From an uncultured Schlesneria sp. (lineage in GTDB: Bacteria > Planctomycetota > Planctomycetia > Planctomycetales > Planctomycetaceae), in contig CAIQIR010000069.1 in assembly GCA_903871875.1 (NCBI GenBank), positions 1 through 64,000 on the forward strand: DNA of 64,000 nt, in the 5' to 3' direction. A program made the position numbers and the translations under genes. Positions 54,209-62,892 of this stretch are shown here, piece after piece (position 1 is the stretch's first letter; each line of letters opens with the position of its first letter). The notes beneath the pieces are model-generated. The model searched no databases and was not told the origin of the DNA. It saw nothing but the letters and a program-made list of their open reading frames with translations.

Positions 54209-55507
54209 ATGGCCGAATTTTCCTGGCATGAAAACGTGGCATTGTCCCGACATTCAATGTCGCGTCGCCGATTTCTATACGGTGCATCGGCAATGGCGGC
54301 GGCAACTGGCCTGAATTTTCGCGATCTGATGTCGCTTCGAGCAGAAGAACTTCGTCATCAGGGCCGCGCGATGATTCTATTGTTTATGCAGGGCGGCCCC
54401 TCGCAGATGGAAACGTTCGATCCCAAGCCGGGGACAGAGAATGGTGGCCCAACAACAGCAATCAGCACTGCTGTGTCTGGGATTCAAATCGCGGAAGGAT
54501 GGGAGCAGACTGCGAAGCAGATGCAGGACATTGCAATTATCCGTTCGATGACCACTAAGGAGGGCGAACATCAACGAGCCGTTTATCAGATGCACACCGG
54601 CTACATCCCGTCCGGTTCGGTCAAACATCCCTCGTTGGGGGCCTGTATCGCTAAGGAACTCGCTCCAACAGGGCGCGAGTTGCCGGCTGTCGTTTCGATT
54701 GGTGACCGTGCTACGAATGGGGTGGGTGCCGGTTTTCTAGGCGTCGACTATGAGCCATTCCTCGTCTCAGGTCGAAATGTCGGGACGGTACCCGAAAACG
54801 TGGCTCCCATCGTTGGAGAAAAGCGGTTCAACCGACGCCTGGGTGTGCTTGATCGACTGGAGCTCGAATTCGCGAGTCGGGGCGGAGAAACGGTCGTCAA
54901 CAATCATCGACAGATCTACGACAAGTCGGCGAAGCTGGTACTTTCGCCGTTGACGAAGACGTTTGATCTCAGCGGCGAGTCGCCAGAAACCAAAGCCCGT
55001 TATGGCGACACCGAATTTGGCAAAGGATGTCTGCTTGCCCGGCGGCTCGTTGAAGCAGGTGTCACGTTCGTCGAAGTGAGGCTGAACGGTTGGGATACCC
55101 ACCAGGATGTGTTCGATGGTGTGAAGGGACTGGCAAGTAAATGTGACCCTGCGCTGGCGGCTTTGATTGCAGATCTGAAGGATCGCGGTATGTTGGAGAA
55201 GACGCTGATCGTGTGGACGGGAGAATTCGGGCGAACGCCGAAGGTGAATCCTCGCACTGGACGCGATCACTGGCCTCGAAATTTCAACACACTGATCGCG
55301 GGTGGTGGTATTAAGGGCGGGCAGGTGATCGGTGAAAGCGCCAAGGATGGAGTGGGAATTCTGAAAGATCCGGTCTCGGTATCCGATCTCTTCAGCTCGA
55401 TCTGTAAGTCTTTGGAAGTGAATCCGACGAAGGAAAACATGAGTCCGATTGGCCGACCGCTGAAGATCGTCGATGGCGGAAAACCGATCGCGTCCTTGTT
55501 TGGTTAA
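54209..55507 (+). CDS. DUF1501 protein with Tat signal, second copy
   Basis: Length is 432 residues from ATG 54209 with AGGAG at good spacing. The twin-arginine signal SRRRFLYGASAMAAATGLNF (about 18-37) exports it. DUF1501 marks: AMILLFMQGGPSQMETFDPK (about 53), MQDIAIIRSMTTKEGEHQRA, HTGYIPSGSVKHPSLGACIA, GVTFVEVRLNGWDTHQDVFD (about 287), VWTGEFGRTPKVNPRTGRDH (about 334) and DPVSVSDLFSSICKSLEVNP. The fold is alkaline phosphatase-like; no substrate is known. It follows the EF-hand-bearing DUF1549 gene and likely shares its transcript. It is diverged from the copy at 32303-33685. Confidence 0.93.
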   Translation: MAEFSWHENVALSRHSMSRRRFLYGASAMAAATGLNFRDLMSLRAEELRHQGRAMILLFMQGGPSQMETFDPKPGTENGGPTTAISTAVSGIQIAEGWEQTAKQMQDIAIIRSMTTKEGEHQRAVYQMHTGYIPSGSVKHPSLGACIAKELAPTGRELPAVVSIGDRATNGVGAGFLGVDYEPFLVSGRNVGTVPENVAPIVGEKRFNRRLGVLDRLELEFASRGGETVVNNHRQIYDKSAKLVLSPLTKTFDLSGESPETKARYGDTEFGKGCLLARRLVEAGVTFVEVRLNGWDTHQDVFDGVKGLASKCDPALAALIADLKDRGMLEKTLIVWTGEFGRTPKVNPRTGRDHWPRNFNTLIAGGGIKGGQVIGESAKDGVGILKDPVSVSDLFSSICKSLEVNPTKENMSPIGRPLKIVDGGKPIASLFG

Positions 55508-55523
55508 GGTACGGCTCCGACCG

Positions 55524-57143
55524 TCACCGCGGAGATTCCAATAACAGATAAAGTACGTTGTCAGTGAACGCGGGATCCTTCGTCATTCCGAGGTGGTCGG
55601 TAAACAGGAAGGTAACACTTTCCCATTTCACTGGGCTACGCAAACGCGGAGCCCAGTTGGTTCGGTCGGCGAGCCGTTCGTCCATCAAGGCGCTGTGGCG
55701 CGTGACGATTCCGTCCCCCGCCACACGCGCCGTCGGAGTCAATATACCGCGGCCATCGACCGAGTATTGAAGCAATGTAGGGTGGGCATCGCTGGCAATC
55801 AGGTGAATTGATGTTCCTTCGGGAGGTGTCGCTTTGACATCGATCGCCGCATGGAAGAGTTCGGCTCGATAAAGACACTTCGACAAATGATCGTAGGCGA
55901 TCTGCAATCTCTTCTGGGGATCGGGCTCATCGGGAAGCAACTGTTGTAACAGTTCCGCTTGAGTTGGGTTGAAGAATCCCCACCGTGCCTTGGTCCATGT
56001 TTTCGGATCGTACAGATCAATGGCCACTTTTTGTTGGCCAGCGACCACGGGGCGATGTCGGGTTCGCGGAAGCAGTTGATAGATTGAGGGCATTGTTCCG
56101 AGCAGTGCGGGTTCATATTTCGAGAAGAACCGCGAGAATTGTACGCCTTGGGTCAAGTATTCGATGGCCTGCACCGAACCCGCGTTCGGTGGAGCCACCA
56201 TTACTAGCCGATCAACATACTTAGCACCTGCCCAGGTGACTTGTGGTGGTGATTCGGTCTCGGACAGCGGTGCGTTACCGTATTGTAAATAGTACCGGGC
56301 CATTACGCCGCCCATCGAGTGGGCGACGATGTCAAAGCGGACGGGTTCGGCGTCGTCGCCGTATCGTTTACGGCGTTCTTCCTCGACATAAGCCTTCTTT
56401 TCGAGAATGAACTCGTGCAAGAGTGCCGCGGTCTCGACGTTATCTTGCCGCCAGTCGTAGGCGAATTGGAAGCAGTTATCGTACTGGCCGGACTTGTTCA
56501 GCCCGCTCATGTTGGACGTCGAGTCTCGATAGCCACCGAAGCCGAGTGCGGTCAGAATGTCCCGGTAAGCGGCGATTTGGAATGGAACGCCGAACACTCG
56601 AACGTTGAGGGTGTCGAGCGGCCCTGCGACTTTGACCGTATCGGCCAGTTCCTGATGTGATGCTCCCCTGCCAATGGGCAAGGCGAGCAGACGTGCTCCA
56701 TCTTTGGTGGAGGGATCGATTCCATTGCCGCCAAATTCGCCCCAGACGACGCGATGTCCAACGTCCTCGACGAGTTTGGAGCCGAGAATGCCTGGGATGA
56801 CGATGATGGGATTTCTCTGGCGGTCGTCGACTTGGGCTGTTCGTCGGTAGATGCTGCCAAGATCTGGCCGCCCTAACGGAGTTCGCGGTTCGTTTGAGGC
56901 CGAAGGCCCGCTTTCACCGACATCATTTCCGCCGATTGCGGATGCTTGGTGGACCCCCGAGTCAGACGACTTCCAGACCCCTTCGCGCTGGTCCGCTGAC
57001 GCGTCGATCTGATTTGTCGAACTGGATGACGCTAGGGGGGCTGGTTCGGACAAAACCGTGGCGCGACCGGCCGGTGACAATGAACGGCAGCCCGCCGCAC
57101 ACGCCCAGAGGCAGACCGAAATCCACAATGTCGACCGAAACAT
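55524..57143 (-). CDS. Lipoprotein LCAT-like alpha/beta hydrolase (lipase/acyltransferase)
   Basis: Length is 539 residues. The N-terminus MFRSTLWISVCLWACAAGCR is a lipoprotein signal with Cys19 as the likely lipid site, followed by an 80-residue Ser/Ala-rich linker. The hydrolase domain starts IIVIPGILGSKLVED (about 112), the oxyanion-hole region of lecithin:cholesterol acyltransferase relatives. FAYDWRQDN (about 228) is also typical. The nucleophile elbow is AHSMGGVMARYYLQYG (about 272) with its Ser; the acid may be in VAGDGIVTRHSA (about 478) and the His in FTDHLGMTKDP (about 519). It should cleave or transfer acyl chains at a membrane surface; the substrate is not known. It converges on the DUF1501 gene 16 bases away. 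Confidence 0.88.
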   Translation of the reverse strand: MFRSTLWISVCLWACAAGCRSLSPAGRATVLSEPAPLASSSSTNQIDASADQREGVWKSSDSGVHQASAIGGNDVGESGPSASNEPRTPLGRPDLGSIYRRTAQVDDRQRNPIIVIPGILGSKLVEDVGHRVVWGEFGGNGIDPSTKDGARLLALPIGRGASHQELADTVKVAGPLDTLNVRVFGVPFQIAAYRDILTALGFGGYRDSTSNMSGLNKSGQYDNCFQFAYDWRQDNVETAALLHEFILEKKAYVEEERRKRYGDDAEPVRFDIVAHSMGGVMARYYLQYGNAPLSETESPPQVTWAGAKYVDRLVMVAPPNAGSVQAIEYLTQGVQFSRFFSKYEPALLGTMPSIYQLLPRTRHRPVVAGQQKVAIDLYDPKTWTKARWGFFNPTQAELLQQLLPDEPDPQKRLQIAYDHLSKCLYRAELFHAAIDVKATPPEGTSIHLIASDAHPTLLQYSVDGRGILTPTARVAGDGIVTRHSALMDERLADRTNWAPRLRSPVKWESVTFLFTDHLGMTKDPAFTDNVLYLLLESPR

Positions 57144-57316
57144 GACGGGCCCATCCCTGGATCTGTCAGAAAGGACGGGGATAGTAGAGAAAAATGTGGA
57201 TCGTGGACAGAGGTTTTTTGAATGTTAGTACGTTCGGGGAGGCCGTTGAAAAACGTTCATTTTCTTGATCCGTTTGGCACTTCTTTGGGAATGACAATCG
57301 GTTTTCCGCAAACAGT

Positions 57317-57350
57317 AAGCCCTGGCGGGGATATTTCCTCGCCAGGGCTT
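57317..57350 (-). terminator. Strong hairpin after the sugar isomerase gene
   Basis: AAGCCCTGGCG (57317-57327) pairs perfectly with CGCCAGGGCTT (57340-57350) around 12 bases. It lies 59 bases past the stop of the minus-strand gene at 57410. The minus strand continues ACTGTTTGC, so the T-tract is poor. Confidence 0.6.
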
Positions 57351-57409
57351 CGTTGTTTCAGCCGGTCATTTTCGCCAAGTCCGGTCGGTGTTCGCAAGCA
57401 GAGGCGGTG

Positions 57410-58261
57410 CTAGGCCACCTTTGCGGCGCATTCGCGGACATGCTTCAGGCAGGCCTCAATATCGGGCATCGGATTGTCTGCGTTTTCTTCGTATTCAATC
57501 GCCACGCAATAGTCGTAGTCCATTGCTTTCAACGTTTTCAATAATTCAGTGACTTTCAGATCGCCTTCGCCAGCAATCTTGAACTGCTTTTCACCAGTCG
57601 GAAGCGTCTTCACATCCTTCAGATGAACGCCGAAAACTCGTTTACCCAGGCGTTGAACAGCTTCGACGGGGTCTTCGTTGCTACGAAGATAATGGCCGGT
57701 ATCGACACAGGCGCCAATTTTTGGATGACGATTTTTCACTACCTTTTCCACGTCGCTGATCTTGTCGTAACGAGCTCCGGGGCCGTGATTGTGAATTGCG
57801 ATAGCCACGTCATATTCGGCAACGAGTTTGTCGAGCAGATCAAATGTGGCGTTGTCGACCTTCGGATCGGCGCTCAGCGATTTGATTCCCATGGCTTTGG
57901 CAAATTCGAAAATTGCTCGGGCTTTGCTCTCGTTCGCGTCAAAACCGACGACGCCGTACGAAAACAGGGTGATCCCCGCTTTGGACAGCATTTCTTTGTC
58001 GGATTCGATTTGCTTTGGCAGGGTGCCCATGGGGATGTGGCCGGGGAACGATTCCCAGTATTTCAACCCCAGTTGTTTGGTCATATCGAGCGCCACTTCA
58101 GGCTTTTTGAATGCTCGCAACGAATAACTTTGCAGTCCCATTTTCAGACCGAGGTACGGATCTTTCGTATCGGCAGCCAGGATTCCACGCGGCAGCGATG
58201 CGGCAGCGATTCCAGCGGCACTAGCGAGCAGAAAATCACGTCGATTGAAACATTCCGGCAT
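57410..58261 (-). CDS. Exported sugar phosphate isomerase/epimerase with Tat signal
   Basis: Length is 283 residues from ATG 58261, which has AGGAG seven bases upstream; the open frame runs 41 codons further. The N-terminus CFNRRDFLLASAAGIAAASL is a Tat signal. The body is a xylose-isomerase-like TIM barrel: MGLQSYSLRAFKKPEVALDM (about 40), KYWESFPGHIP, AIAIHNHGPGARYDK (about 155) and IGACVDTGHYLRSNEDPVEA (about 185), GVHLKDVKTLPTGEKQFK, ending VAIEYEENADNPMPD. His, Asp and Glu residues of the metal site are in their usual places. It is likely a periplasmic sugar-converting enzyme with unknown substrate, a frequent kind in planctomycetes. Confidence 0.92.
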   Translation of the reverse strand: MPECFNRRDFLLASAAGIAAASLPRGILAADTKDPYLGLKMGLQSYSLRAFKKPEVALDMTKQLGLKYWESFPGHIPMGTLPKQIESDKEMLSKAGITLFSYGVVGFDANESKARAIFEFAKAMGIKSLSADPKVDNATFDLLDKLVAEYDVAIAIHNHGPGARYDKISDVEKVVKNRHPKIGACVDTGHYLRSNEDPVEAVQRLGKRVFGVHLKDVKTLPTGEKQFKIAGEGDLKVTELLKTLKAMDYDYCVAIEYEENADNPMPDIEACLKHVRECAAKVA

Positions 58262-58775
58262 GGTGTGGCTCCTGGCAAGTAAGAAATCCCGCGGGTCGTC
58301 AACGGACGAGTCCCCGTAAAATACCGCCCCTGCCCTCGAAGTGCGATTCAACTGGACCTGGAACGAACGAGATTCCGTGGCCAATCACCGTCCGAATACC
58401 TTTTCTTGATAGGCGTTGCTAGACAACATCGGCGGCAACATTCGCCGGCATCATTCCTCAACGTTCTATTGTGTTTAGGGTTGCGTCGTTTTTTATTGAT
58501 TGGGTTCTGGAATGATGTTGCCAACCATCAACAAGACGGCATCGTCGAATAGAAGATTGATGATCACTGTTTTAAGTTCTTGGCAAAAGCCGTAAGTGAT
58601 TTTTGAGTAGCTGTTTGCGTTCGCGTTTACGCCGTTTCTGTCAATGAAATCTGACAAAGTTGTGGGAATGGCATTCAGTCTGCTTTACAGGTCAACCATG
58701 CTGCGAAACATCAGACAACTCAACAACGACACTGAGATCGCAGTTATTCAAAAATCCACTGAAAGGTTCGCCACG
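58262..58775. other. Intergenic region between the divergent isomerase and pilin-like genes
   Basis: It should hold both promoters. The open frame of the pilin-like gene extends back to 58644, but without a family-like start. A small CGGCG/CGCCG hairpin at 58430-58447 is the only structure I note. Confidence 0.5.
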
Positions 58776-59072
58776 ATGAATGCTCTGTTCACAAACCTGA
58801 TGAATGACGAAGCCGGTTTCATTGTGTCGGCCGAACTCGTGATGATCGCGACTTTGGGAGTTCTTGCAATGACTGTCGGACTCTCGGAAGTGGCCTGGAA
58901 CGTCAACAACGAACTGCAAGATGTCGGACGTGCGTTCGGTTCGATGAACCAAAGCTTTAACGCCCAAGGCCAAAATGGCTACCAAGGCAACAATGGTGGT
59001 AGCTCGTTCAACAACATGAACAACAACGGTGGTTCCGACATCTTCTCGGGCGGCTCGACCGGCGAGCAGTGA
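58776..59072 (+). CDS. Flp-pilin-like small membrane protein, first of a pair
   Basis: Length is 98 residues from ATG 58776 (GAAAGG upstream); the frame opens 44 codons earlier. The core is LMNDEAGFIVSAELVMIATL then GVLAMTVGLSEVAWNVNNEL (about 8-47), one long hydrophobic helix with an acidic residue at its start, as in Flp/TadE pilins. Yet the conserved Glu is at position 6 after the Gly, not the usual 5, so prepilin cleavage is unproven. The rest is an Asn/Gly/Ser-rich tail (QGQNGYQGNNGG and similar) without Cys. It shares about half its N-terminal 55 residues with the gene at 59284. Similar small proteins are widespread in planctomycetes; their role is unknown. Confidence 0.78.
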   Translation: MNALFTNLMNDEAGFIVSAELVMIATLGVLAMTVGLSEVAWNVNNELQDVGRAFGSMNQSFNAQGQNGYQGNNGGSSFNNMNNNGGSDIFSGGSTGEQ

Positions 59073-59283
59073 TCACCGCAATGTTATCCGGCCTGGCGAA
59101 TCACTTCTTCACCGGTCGCTTCCGACGAAACCCCGACACTCACAAAACATTCAGAGACGCACCTCGGCCGCATTCGGGTCGCACCAACCAGAACGCAGCC
59201 GACTCTGACAACCTGTGACTTAAGTCTGACCGCACTCTCGTAAATCGTACCTCACTCTCTCAACACACTGAAGGAAACGCACC

Positions 59284-59595
59284 ATGAAGAACATCGCCTT
59301 AAACCTGTGGAATGAAGAAGCCGGGTTTGTTGTTTCGGCCGAATTGATTCTGATCAGCACGATTGCTGTGCTGTCGATGGTCGTTGGTCTGTCGGAAGTT
59401 GCCTATGGCGTTGTTCAGGAACTGGAAGATACGGGTTCAGCGTTCGGCTCCGTCAATCAGACTTTCCGGTACACCGGTCTGGTGGGGCACGCTGGAAGCA
59501 TCTCCGGAACTTGTTTCACCGATCTGGTCGACTTCTGTGATCACACGGGCGATGTTGTCGGTACCCAACCGACGTGCGAAGGTTTCCTCAACTGA
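59284..59595 (+). CDS. Flp-pilin-like small membrane protein, second of a pair
   Basis: Length is 103 residues; AAGGAA precedes the ATG. The N-terminal half LWNEEAGFVVSAELILIST and the following IAVLSMVVGLSEVAYGVVQE copy the layout of the gene at 58776, including FGSVNQTF against FGSMNQSF after the helix. The tail differs: it has GLVGHAGSISGTCFTDLVDF and three Cys, which could form a disulfide outside the membrane. The gene is closed by an intrinsic terminator at 59664, and with 58776 probably forms one unit 211 bases apart. Location is likely the cell envelope. Function is unknown. Confidence 0.8.
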   Translation: MKNIALNLWNEEAGFVVSAELILISTIAVLSMVVGLSEVAYGVVQELEDTGSAFGSVNQTFRYTGLVGHAGSISGTCFTDLVDFCDHTGDVVGTQPTCEGFLN

Positions 59596-59663
59596 TTCGA
59601 TTTCGCCGAGTATTTACTAGATTCTATGAGGGTGTTGTGCCTCACGCGAATCCTTTCTGGCAA

Positions 59664-59707
59664 ACGGCCTCTGCGTCTCACGATGCAGGGGCCGTCTGTT
59701 TTCTTTG
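59664..59707 (+). terminator. Rho-independent terminator for the pilin-like pair
   Basis: ACGGCCTCTGC (59664-59674) pairs with GCAGGGGCCGT (59685-59695), one G-U pair, with a 10-base loop, followed by CTGTTTTCTTTG. Confidence 0.85.
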
Positions 59708-59717
59708 TTGAGGAATT

Positions 59718-59746
59718 GCGTGAATGGGCCTGCGTCCCATTCACGC
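59718..59746 (-). terminator. 11-bp perfect inverted repeat spanning the glycosyltransferase stop codon
   Basis: GCGTGAATGGG (59718-59728) pairs with CCCATTCACGC (59736-59746) around 7 bases. On the minus strand the TGA stop (59741-59743) is inside the first arm. No T-run follows. Confidence 0.5.
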
Positions 59747-60709
59747 GTCATCTTTGGCAGTCCCAACTTCATCAGCCACGTAATAAGTGTCGCTGTCGCG
59801 GCTGGTGTAATGAACGATCAGTTCCGCCAGCAGCCCCAACGACATTGCTTGAGCTCCCAAAAGCATCAGAGCAATTGAGTACGGTAAGAGGGGGCGGGAA
59901 CCAATTGGCACTGCTTTCCAAATCGGAATCACGTGCATCATGATCCAAGCCGTGGCGAGGTAACTCAGTCCGAGCAGACCGATACCGAACGACACCACTC
60001 CCGCGGCTCCCAACATATGCTGCGGTCGTTGGCCGTACCCCGTCAGAAACGTCACCGTGATCAAATCGAGAAATCCACGCAAAAATCGGCGCATTCCATA
60101 TTTCGATTCGCCGTGCTTTCGAACGCGATGATTCACTGCCACCTCGGTGACTCGGAATCCGCGGGCATTGGCGAGTACAGGAATGAAGCGGTGCAGTTCA
60201 CCATACAAACGGATTTCGCGGCCAACTTCGGCTTTGAATAGTTTCAAACCGCAGTTGTGATCGTGCAGTTCCAGTCCGGTTAAGCGTGCGACGAGCCAAT
60301 TGAAAACGATGCTGGGATAGACCTTGTGCCACGGGTCAAGTCGCCGGACTTTCCAGCCATTGACGACATCGAATCCTTCGCCCAATTTCGCAAGGAAGTT
60401 GGGGATCTCGGCCGGGTCGTCTTGCAAATCGGCATCCATCATGAAGATGAGATCGCCCCGTGCGGCACGGATTCCCGCCGTAAGACCAGCCGCTTTGCCG
60501 AAATTTCGACGAAATCGAAGGCCGCGGACGCGTGGATCTTTTTTGGCGAGTTGCCGGATTTCTTTCCACGATCGGTCCCGCGATCCATCGTCGACAAAGA
60601 TGATTTCCAGGTCCAACGAATGCTCCTTCGCGACCTGATCGATCTGACCATGTAGTTCTGCCAAGCTGTCTGCCTCGTTCAAAACCGGAATCACTATCGA
60701 CAATTTCAT
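59741..60709 (-). CDS. Family 2 glycosyltransferase, polyprenyl-phosphate (DPM1/ArnC-like) type
   Basis: Length is 322 residues. The GT-A domain has [20 protein letters not shown] (about 3-22), [20 protein letters not shown] (about 36), [19 protein letters not shown] (about 67) and the metal-binding [20 protein letters not shown] (about 89). [14 protein letters not shown] (about 150) and [13 protein letters not shown] (about 194) complete the family pattern. Two C-terminal membrane helices (about 230-255, 268-292) place it in the inner membrane. Relatives transfer a sugar from a nucleotide to polyprenyl phosphate for glycolipid or lipopolysaccharide modification; the sugar is not known. There is no clear ribosome site. 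It stands alone on the minus strand. Confidence 0.92.
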   Translation of the reverse strand: MKLSIVIPVLNEADSLAELHGQIDQVAKEHSLDLEIIFVDDGSRDRSWKEIRQLAKKDPRVRGLRFRRNFGKAAGLTAGIRAARGDLIFMMDADLQDDPAEIPNFLAKLGEGFDVVNGWKVRRLDPWHKVYPSIVFNWLVARLTGLELHDHNCGLKLFKAEVGREIRLYGELHRFIPVLANARGFRVTEVAVNHRVRKHGESKYGMRRFLRGFLDLITVTFLTGYGQRPQHMLGAAGVVSFGIGLLGLSYLATAWIMMHVIPIWKAVPIGSRPLLPYSIALMLLGAQAMSLGLLAELIVHYTSRDSDTYYVADEVGTAKDDA

Positions 60710-60794
60710 GAAAGGCTCGCTGTGGTCGTAGGTTCAATCAGTCAAAGAGACTGAGAATACCACGCGAATCTTCAGGATTCATCATTTGCCAGGC

Positions 60795-60826
60795 GGATCT
60801 TCTGGGTTTGTCCGTTTAGAAGATCC
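60795..60826. repeat. 9-bp perfect inverted repeat upstream of the glycosyltransferase
   Basis: GGATCTTCT (60795-60803) and AGAAGATCC (60818-60826) are separated by 14 bases. It lies 86 bases before the glycosyltransferase ATG and 160 after the stop of the coiled-coil gene. It may be an operator or a transcript-end hairpin. Confidence 0.35.
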
Positions 60827-60987
60827 CACGACTCGTTATGAGAAGTGTCATGGAGAAGAATTTGCCGAACGCTGTCCAGCCAACAAATGCGTGACAACTC
60901 AACGGGGACTTCACCATTAAAAGTCAATTCCCGTGATCCCGGAACTCGTTTTTTCGTTCCGACAGAGCGCTGATGCAGTCAACTTCG

Positions 60988-61341
60988 CTATGGTTTCGAC
61001 TTGGTCGCGTTTGTTGAGTCCTTCGTGGTGGCATCGGCTTTGCGTTTAGCGATTGTCTCGTCGCGAATACGCGCCTCTTTTTCGAACCGAGCCCGGCGGG
61101 CCTTAGAGATTTTTTCCAGTTCCTTCTGCTGGACGATCGCTTCCTTGGCCATCACTTTCTTTTGTTCATCTTCCAGAGCCTTCTGTTGTTGGGCCTGTTG
61201 ATTCATCTGCTGCTGGTACATGCGCTGATACTGAGAAATGCCAGCACCGTAATAGCGCCCAAATGCAAAGGTGTGAGCAGGGTTTCCAGACACAACGGCC
61301 CCCACGATTACCAACGCAATTCCACGAGACCAACGTGGCAT
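60988..61341 (-). CDS. Small exported coiled-coil protein, unknown
   Basis: Length is 117 residues from ATG 61341, which follows AGGAGA; the frame opens 17 codons earlier. Residues 1-27 form a signal peptide (MPRWSRGIALVIVGAVVSG then NPAHTFAFG). The mature part starts RYYGAGISQYQRMYQQQMNQ and continues as a Gln/Lys/Glu-rich helix (about 45-105) that should form a coiled coil, ending in a Thr/Lys-rich tail. I do not recognise a family. It is likely periplasmic or envelope-associated. No operon partner is clear. Confidence 0.72.
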   Translation of the reverse strand: MPRWSRGIALVIVGAVVSGNPAHTFAFGRYYGAGISQYQRMYQQQMNQQAQQQKALEDEQKKVMAKEAIVQQKELEKISKARRARFEKEARIRDETIAKRKADATTKDSTNATKSKP

Positions 61342-61707
61342 AATCTTTCTCCTGACAAACTGCCAAGGTCCGCGTTCCAGCCGGCTTCCCAAGTATTTTA
61401 AATCGTCAACAAACAGGAATGCGAACTTATTCCGATAACAAACCCTTCATTTGCTGAATGGAAATTCGGCAAATCGGCTTCATCCCTTGCACTTCCCATT
61501 CGCACGGTCATAAATGTGGTGTTGATCAACCAAATGACATTGATTCAGCAGGGCGGAAACAAAGACGTTGCAGAAACAGACTTTCGATCAGAGACATCAT
61601 CAAGATCGCAAGTTGTCGATTTCAATTCGGCGTCTTCTGGTGTGAAATATCCAGGCCGAAATCAGGATTCGGCGGACTTTTTTGATCTGATGGGAGCGTG
61701 GAGATTC
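61342..61707. other. Intergenic region between divergent coiled-coil and nucleoside hydrolase genes
   Basis: It holds no supported gene. The nucleoside hydrolase frame reaches back to 61516, but the extra 64 residues look non-coding. Promoters of both genes must be here. Confidence 0.5.
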
Positions 61708-62733
61708 ATGGTGGTTCGACGGATTGCAATTGGCCTGCTGTCATTGACGTTTCTGGTCACAAATCTGACTTTCGTGGCAGCGGCTGACCCTGTCCGACTG
61801 ATTTTTGACACCGACATCGGCAATGATGTGGATGATGTCCTGGCGTTGGGCATGATTCATTCATTGCAGGCGAAGAAGGCTTGTCGTTTGTTGGGGGTGA
61901 CGATTACCAAAGACAGCGATTTGGCCGGCCCGTTTGTCGATGCGATCAATACGTTTTACCTGCGAGGAGAAACGCCGATTGGTGTTGTCCGTCCTGGGAA
62001 AACGCCCGAACCCGGTAAGTTCTTGCCGATGGCTGCCGAGAAAGTGAATGGATCATTTCGCTATCCACACGATCTGATCAGTAACAAAGACGCCGTTGAG
62101 GCAGTGACGCTATTACGGAAATTGTTGGCGGTCCAGCCAGATGGTTCGGTGAGTATCGCCCAGGTGGGATTCTCGACGAACCTGGCCCGCCTGCTGGATT
62201 CGAAACCGGATGACGTGTCCGCCTTGACGGGGCGTGCCTTGGTTCAGGCGAAAGTCAAATTGCTCTCGGTCATGGCCGGAGCGTTTCAAACAATCGACGG
62301 CAACGCTCACTATTGTGAGTACAACGTTGTCCAGGACATTGTCAATTGTCGTCGATTGGCAGAGGAATGGCCGACACCTGTGGTGTGGAGTGGTTTCGAG
62401 ATTGGCATCGCTCTTCCGTACCCGGCCGAGAGCATCGATAAGGACTACGGATATGTTGCCGATCACCCGGTTGCCGAATCGTACCGCCGGTATGTGCCAC
62501 CACCACAAGATCGTCCGACGTGGGATCTGACGAGCGTTCTTTACGCAGTTTATCCCGATCGGAATTACTTCGATCTTTCGCCTGCTGGGCGGATTGTTGT
62601 CGAAGATGATGGTTTCACCAAGTTCGAGCCTGCGACTGAGGGTCGGCATCGCTATTTGAAGCTGTCTGACCAACAGCGGCCGCGCGTACTTGAGGCTCTG
62701 GTGCAATTATCGAGTCAACCGCCATCGAAATAA
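61708..62733 (+). CDS. Exported nucleoside hydrolase family protein
   Basis: Length is 341 residues from ATG 61708 (GGAG upstream; ATG 61690 lacks a ribosome site). A signal peptide covers about residues 1-27 (MVVRRIAIGLLSLTFLVTNL then TFVAAA). The calcium-binding signature of inosine-uridine nucleoside hydrolases is complete: LIFDTDIGNDVDDVLALGM (about 33-51). VQPDGSVSIAQVGFSTNLAR (about 147) and GFEIGIALPYP (about 230) fit the fold. The usual C-terminal catalytic His-Asp is not obvious; DLTSVLYAVYPDRNYF (about 273) is in that region. It should release a base from ribosides outside the cytoplasm or act on another glycoside. It is a stand-alone gene. Confidence 0.87.
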   Translation: MVVRRIAIGLLSLTFLVTNLTFVAAADPVRLIFDTDIGNDVDDVLALGMIHSLQAKKACRLLGVTITKDSDLAGPFVDAINTFYLRGETPIGVVRPGKTPEPGKFLPMAAEKVNGSFRYPHDLISNKDAVEAVTLLRKLLAVQPDGSVSIAQVGFSTNLARLLDSKPDDVSALTGRALVQAKVKLLSVMAGAFQTIDGNAHYCEYNVVQDIVNCRRLAEEWPTPVVWSGFEIGIALPYPAESIDKDYGYVADHPVAESYRRYVPPPQDRPTWDLTSVLYAVYPDRNYFDLSPAGRIVVEDDGFTKFEPATEGRHRYLKLSDQQRPRVLEALVQLSSQPPSK

Positions 62734-62892
62734 TGGGCGGAATAAATTCAGACGACGCATTGTTCCGTTTGCGATCTCGAAAATGATTCGATGGAAAAAT
62801 TGCTCGTGGCCGGTTTTCGACAGCCTCGGTCAAGCTCTCTTCATCGTATGATTACCTCATCGATTGTTTCACATTGACCCAGGAGACGCTTC

